Source: Bordetella petrii
Lineage (GTDB): Bacteria > Pseudomonadota > Gammaproteobacteria > Burkholderiales > Burkholderiaceae_B
Length of the DNA stretch: 64,000 nucleotides
NCBI RefSeq assembly: GCF_017356245.1
Contig: NZ_JAFMZZ010000001.1
Span: forward strand, 529,073-593,072
Reading direction: 5' to 3'
Shown: positions 60,391-64,000 of the stretch, piece after piece
Numbering within the stretch: position 1 is the stretch's first letter
Layout of the letters: every line of letters begins with the position of its first letter
Notes under the pieces: generated by a model
What the model was told of the DNA's origin: nothing
What the model saw: the letters and a program-made list of their open reading frames with translations, nothing else
Database searches by the model: none
Made by a program: the position numbers and the translations under genes

Positions 60391-61639
60391 CGCCGGCGGG
60401 CGGGTCGGCGGCGTTCTGGCGCAGCCATTGCAGGGACTTCTGCCCCGCCCGGCCATCGGCCGTGAAGCCGGCTTCGCGCTGCACGGCCTGCAGCGCCTCG
60501 CGGGTGCGCGCCCCGATCAGGCCATCGGGCTCGCCAATATCGTATCCGCGCGCGATCAGCAACGACTGCAATTCGCGCCGTTCGGCCCGCGACAGGCCCG
60601 GATCGTCGGTGGGCCAGGCCTGCACGAACGGGCCGGCGCCGCGCAGCCGGTCGGATAAATGCGCGATGGCCAGCGCGTAGCTTTCGGCCGCGTTGTACGA
60701 ATACACCGCATCGAAATTGCGCGTGACCAGGAAGGCCGGCCCGCGCGGGCCGGCCGGCAGCAGCAGGCCTGCCTGCATATCGCCGGCAGGCAGGGGCCGG
60801 CCGTCGGCGCGCTTGACGCCCTGCGCGGCCCAGGCCGACATGGGGCGCTTGTTGCGGCGGCCCGCATTGCTGGTGTCCAGGCCCGCCGGCAGGGACACTT
60901 CGAAGCCCCAGGGCAGGTCCGGCTTCCAGCCCGCCTGTTTCAGGAAATTGGCCGTCGAGGCCAGGGCGTCGGGCACGCTGTCGACTAGGTCGCGGCGCCC
61001 GTCGCCGTCGAAATCCACCGCCAGGCGCAAATAAGTGGACGGCATGAACTGCGTCTGGCCGAAGGCGCCGGCCCACGAGCCGTTCAGTCGCTCGGGCCGC
61101 ACGTGCTCTTGCTGGATGATTTTCAGCGTGGCGAAAAACTCGCCGCGGAAATAGCTTTGGCGGCGCCCGAAGCAGGACAGCGTCGACAGCGAGGTCAGCA
61201 GCGGCCGCCCGCCCAGTTTCTTGCCGAAATTGCTTTCCACGCCCCATACCGCCACGACCGTGGCCGGGTCGACGCCGAACTGCGCCTGCGCGCGGGCCAG
61301 CTCGGCATGCCACTGCCGCAGGGCCTGCCGGCCGTCGGCGATGCGCTCGTCATCGACCAGCGCGGCCAGGTAGTCCCAGATGGGGGTCTTGAATTCGGGC
61401 TGTGCGTCCAGCGAGGCGATCACGCTCATGTCGGGCGCCAGGCCCCGGGTATAGGTGTCGAACGTGCCGGCGGACACGCCCTGCCCGGCCGCCTGGCCGC
61501 GCAACTGCGCCAGGCAGCTGGCGTATGCGGCGGGGTCGGCGGAAGCGGCGCCGGCGGCCGCATCGGAGGCCGGCGCGGCGCGCACGCCGCCCGCCAGCAT
61601 GGCCAGGCACAACAGGGAAAGAGAGTATCGGGAGATCAT
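60368..61639 (-). CDS. Lytic murein transglycosylase (MltB family) with peptidoglycan-binding domain
   Basis: This 423-residue secreted enzyme cleaves peptidoglycan glycan strands to 1,6-anhydro ends. It has a signal peptide (hydrophobic SLLCLAMLAGGVRAA). The catalytic Glu is in VVAVWGVESNFG. The family motif GSWAGAFGQTQFMPSTY follows, and a C-terminal PG_binding_1 domain spans about 345-405 (LQSLLIARGYDIGEPDGLIG). The MltB-type domain includes CFGRRQSYFRGEF. No lipobox is present, so it is likely soluble periplasmic. Confidence 0.9.
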   Translation of the reverse strand: MISRYSLSLLCLAMLAGGVRAAPASDAAAGAASADPAAYASCLAQLRGQAAGQGVSAGTFDTYTRGLAPDMSVIASLDAQPEFKTPIWDYLAALVDDERIADGRQALRQWHAELARAQAQFGVDPATVVAVWGVESNFGKKLGGRPLLTSLSTLSCFGRRQSYFRGEFFATLKIIQQEHVRPERLNGSWAGAFGQTQFMPSTYLRLAVDFDGDGRRDLVDSVPDALASTANFLKQAGWKPDLPWGFEVSLPAGLDTSNAGRRNKRPMSAWAAQGVKRADGRPLPAGDMQAGLLLPAGPRGPAFLVTRNFDAVYSYNAAESYALAIAHLSDRLRGAGPFVQAWPTDDPGLSRAERRELQSLLIARGYDIGEPDGLIGARTREALQAVQREAGFTADGRAGQKSLQWLRQNAADPPAGVNAPPAR

Positions 61640-61720
61640 GGCGTCGATTCTATAGGCAGGCGCGAACCCGCGCCGCCCGGCCGCGCCGCCCCGTAGTATC
61701 GCGCTGTAACCGCGCGCGGC

Positions 61721-62521
61721 CTAGGGTTGCTGCAAGGCCTGCAGCTCGGCGTCGTCGAAGCCGGCCTGACGGCGCGCCGCCAGGTTGAACGGGCCGCGCA
61801 GCTTCGGGGCGCCGTAGCGGCGCGCCAGTTCGGCATAGCACGCCAGCGGATCCAGGCCGCGCTGCGCGCACAGGTGGCGAAACCAGCGGTTGCCGATTGC
61901 CACATGGCCGATCTCGTCGCGCAGGATGATGTCCAGGATGGCCGCGCCGGCGGCATCGCCCGCGCCGGCCAGCTTGTCGCGGATCAGCGGCGAGGCATCC
62001 AGCCCGCGCGCCTCGAGCGTGCGCGGCACCAGGGCCAGGCGGGCCAGCAGGTCGCCGCGGGTTTTCTCGGCCATTTCCCACAGCCCGTTGTGGGCCGGGA
62101 AATCGCCATAGGCATGGCCCAGGGTGCCCAGGTGGTCATTCAGCAGTTCGAAGTGATAGGCTTCTTCGCGCGCCACCTGCAGCCAGTCGCGGTAGTACTG
62201 GGCCGGCATCGCGTCATAGCGCCACACCGCATCCAGCGCCAGGTTGACCGCGTTGAACTCGATATGCGCCAGCGCGTGCAGCAGCGCGGCCCGCCCTTCG
62301 GGCGATTGCACCGAACGCTGCCTGACCTGGGCCGGCGGCACCAGTGGCGGGGCGTCTGGCCGCCCCGGCAGGCCGGCGGGCGCATCCAGCCGGGCGTCGG
62401 CGTCGATGGGCGCGGCATCGCCGATGGCGCGCACGGCGGCCAGCTTGTCGGGCCAGGCGCGCGCGGCCAGCGCGGCCAGCGCCTGCCGGCGTGCGGAATC
62501 GGGAAAGGCGGTAGCGGTCAT
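61721..62521 (-). CDS. DUF455 ferritin-like protein
   Basis: This is a 266-residue alpha-helical protein of the ferritin-like DUF455 family. Likely di-iron ligands are in LAHIEFNAVN, REEAYHFELL and ILRDEIGHVAIGN (repeated E-x-x-H). Members are believed to be iron-dependent oxidases or hydroxylases, but no activity is established. The N-terminal ~60 residues are proline- and alanine-rich. It is divergent from the DUF482 acyltransferase gene over 94 bp. Confidence 0.85.
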   Translation of the reverse strand: MTATAFPDSARRQALAALAARAWPDKLAAVRAIGDAAPIDADARLDAPAGLPGRPDAPPLVPPAQVRQRSVQSPEGRAALLHALAHIEFNAVNLALDAVWRYDAMPAQYYRDWLQVAREEAYHFELLNDHLGTLGHAYGDFPAHNGLWEMAEKTRGDLLARLALVPRTLEARGLDASPLIRDKLAGAGDAAGAAILDIILRDEIGHVAIGNRWFRHLCAQRGLDPLACYAELARRYGAPKLRGPFNLAARRQAGFDDAELQALQQP

Positions 62522-62615
62522 GCCCGGGGCCTGTTGACACGGAAAAGCGCCGCGCGCCGGCCGCGTATCGGGCGGCGGCGCGGCGGCGGCACAGCCCAGA
62601 CTTTATCATTGCACC

Positions 62616-63755
62616 ATGAGCCCCCCTGCCCGCCTTGCAATCGAAACCTCGCTGTCCCGGGTGGACGCATGCCAATGGAACGCGCTGGCGGGCGCGCAGC
62701 CGTTTGTGCGCCATGAGTTCCTGGCGGCGCTGCATGACACCGGCTGCGCCGCGCCCGACACCGGCTGGGCCCCGTACTACCTGGTGCTGCGGCGCGCCGG
62801 CCGGCTGGCCGGGGCCGTGCCGCTGTACCTGAAAGGACATTCGCGCGGCGAGTATGTGTTCGACTATGCCTGGGCCGATGCCTTCGAACGCCACGGCCTG
62901 CGCTATTACCCCAAGCTGCTGGCCGCGGTGCCCTTCACCCCGGTGGGCGGGCCGCGCCTGCTGGCCGCCAGCCACGACGACCGCCTGGAACTGGCGCGCG
63001 GCCTGATCGAACTGGCGCAGGGCCTGAAGGTATCGTCGCTGCATATCCTGTTTCCCGGCGAAGACGACCTGGCGGCGCTGCGCCAGGCCGGCTACCTGGT
63101 GCGCGAAGGCGTGCAGTTCCACTGGCGCAATGCCGGCTACGCCGGCCTGGATGCCTTCCTGGCGGAACTGAATCACGACAAGCGCAAGAAAATCCGCCAG
63201 GACCGCAAGAAGGTGCAGGCCGCCGGCGTCGAATTCCGTTGGCTCAGCGGCGCGCAGATCGATGCCGAAGCACTGGCGTTTTTCTACCGCTGCTACCGGC
63301 ACACTTACTTCGCCCACGGCAACCCGCCTTATCTCAGCGCCGATTTCTTCCAGCGCCTGCATGCCGGCCAGCCGGACGCGCTGGTGCTGATCGTGGCGGT
63401 GCGCAACGGCGAACCCATCGCGGCCGCGCTGAACATGCGGGGCGGCGACACGCTGTACGGCCGGTATTGGGGCGCCCTGGAATTCGTGCCGGGCCTGCAC
63501 TTCGAGACCTGCTACCTGCAGTCCATCGACTACTGCATCCGGCGCGGACTGGCGTGCTTCGAAGGCGGCGCGCAGGGCGAGCACAAGATGGCGCGCGGCC
63601 TGCTGCCGACCCCCACGTGGTCGGCGCACTGGATCGCCGACCAGCGTTTCGCGGCGGCGATCGAAGATTTCCTGGAACGCGAAACCGAGGCCGTGGACGA
63701 CTACCTGGGCGAACTCGAAGCCCACACGCCGTTCCGGCGCCCCTACAAAAAGTGA
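62616..63755 (+). CDS. DUF482/FemAB-like GNAT acyltransferase
   Basis: This 379-residue protein is of the peptidogalycan biosynthesis (DUF482) family, a double-GNAT fold related to FemAB. It shows YYLVLRRAGRLAGAVPLYLK, LNHDKRKKIRQDRKKV (a basic loop typical of the family), and the late CFEGGAQGEHKMARGL motif, which is diagnostic. It is likely to transfer an acyl or amino acid group to a cell-surface or small-molecule acceptor; the acceptor is unknown. Its stop overlaps the next convergent gene by 13 bp. Confidence 0.86.
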   Translation: MSPPARLAIETSLSRVDACQWNALAGAQPFVRHEFLAALHDTGCAAPDTGWAPYYLVLRRAGRLAGAVPLYLKGHSRGEYVFDYAWADAFERHGLRYYPKLLAAVPFTPVGGPRLLAASHDDRLELARGLIELAQGLKVSSLHILFPGEDDLAALRQAGYLVREGVQFHWRNAGYAGLDAFLAELNHDKRKKIRQDRKKVQAAGVEFRWLSGAQIDAEALAFFYRCYRHTYFAHGNPPYLSADFFQRLHAGQPDALVLIVAVRNGEPIAAALNMRGGDTLYGRYWGALEFVPGLHFETCYLQSIDYCIRRGLACFEGGAQGEHKMARGLLPTPTWSAHWIADQRFAAAIEDFLERETEAVDDYLGELEAHTPFRRPYKK

Positions 63756-64000
63756 TCGAGCAGGCGGCGGCTGTGCCGGTCCAGCGCCGCCGTGTCGCGC
63801 ACCAGGTAATGGATGCCGTGGCTGTCTGAAATCAGCAGCATCTGGCCGGCCAGGCGGCGGATGTCTTCTTCGCCCTTCAGCGTGAACTCGGTAGGGCCGC
63901 GGTCGGTGTGCACCTGCCACACCGACGGCGTGGCGAATGCCGACACGGCCTGGATGCGCTGGATTTCCGGCATGAATTCGCGGCTGGCCAGCGCTTCTTC
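63743..64000 (-). CDS. DUF1854 protein, C-terminal part (5' end outside window)
   Basis: The frame stays open to the right edge, with EEALASREF before an internal ATG at 63973, so the start lies beyond 64000. The 85 visible residues include STPSVW-like TPSVWQVHTDRGPTEF, FTLKGEEDIRRL and LLISDSHGIHYLVRD, which resemble DUF1854. In relatives this protein is coded next to an ABC transporter or cyanophycin genes; none can be checked here. Function is unknown. Confidence 0.78.
   Translation of the reverse strand, partial: EEALASREFMPEIQRIQAVSAFATPSVWQVHTDRGPTEFTLKGEEDIRRLAGQMLLISDSHGIHYLVRDTAALDRHSRRLLDHFL

Noticed and set aside
1..64000. CRISPR arrays, integrated phage or complete insertion sequences
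   Set aside because: No regularly spaced direct repeats, transposase, integrase or phage structural genes were seen in the translations.

Overview
This 64 kb window is GC-rich and fully gene-packed. It looks like an Alcaligenaceae beta-proteobacterium of the Bordetella/Achromobacter type. Three things suggest this: the supraoperon gyrA-serC-pheA-hisC-tyrA-aroA-cmk-rpsA followed by divergent ompA-ubiG-gph; a tmRNA whose encoded tag reads ANDERFALAA; and five orphan Bug-type periplasmic solute receptors (TctC family) with no TctA/TctB membrane partners anywhere in view. The species cannot be fixed from sequence reading alone.

Layout. 1-10009 (minus strand) is the housekeeping block: DNA gyrase A, serine and aromatic amino acid biosynthesis, CMP kinase and the start of ribosomal protein S1, joined by short overlaps that imply translational coupling. 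10010-15515 (plus strand) carries OmpA, UbiG, Gph, an MFS exporter, tmRNA (ssrA) with its promoter and terminator, and a divergent RlmN/Cfr-like radical SAM protein. 15667-25795 is accessory carbon catabolism: a D-2-hydroxyacid dehydrogenase and DapA-like lyase pair, an IlvD/Edd sugar-acid dehydratase with a Bug receptor, a CaiB-type CoA transferase with a Bug receptor, a further Bug receptor, and LysR regulators. 25834-32709 is an aromatic-oxidation island: class A flavin monooxygenase, LysR regulator, a HTH-citrate-synthase-like protein that has lost key catalytic residues, a three-component Rieske oxygenase system and a 27-residue membrane peptide. 32778-42173 (minus strand) holds a self-inhibited Fic protein with its own wHTH and a matching palindromic operator, a CpdB-like lipoprotein, a BaiN/HI0933 flavoprotein, an MFS-ABM fusion, and an amidohydrolase/XapX/YcaC-like set divergent from a LysR gene.

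43419-52287 (minus strand) is a seven-gene operon that resembles the mandelate pathway: Bug, aldehyde dehydrogenase, benzoylformate decarboxylase, Bug, an enolase-superfamily enzyme, an FMN 2-hydroxyacid dehydrogenase and an FAD/GlcD-type dehydrogenase, with a divergent LysR gene. 53357-64000 is a mixed region: Ohr, GNAT, hexose-phosphate mutarotase, an orphan ModA, a TauE/SafE permease, LysR genes, a nested inverted-repeat intergenic element, YgiD, a lytic transglycosylase, a DUF455 ferritin-like protein, a DUF482 acyltransferase and a partial DUF1854 protein.

The best candidates for undescribed biology are the HTH-citrate-synthase pseudoenzyme facing a phased TCGAT array in front of the Rieske operon, the Fic gene with an apparently leaderless promoter and a flanking perfect palindrome, the nested inverted-repeat element at 58160-58557, and the mandelate-like operon whose 'racemase' lacks the expected catalytic groups.
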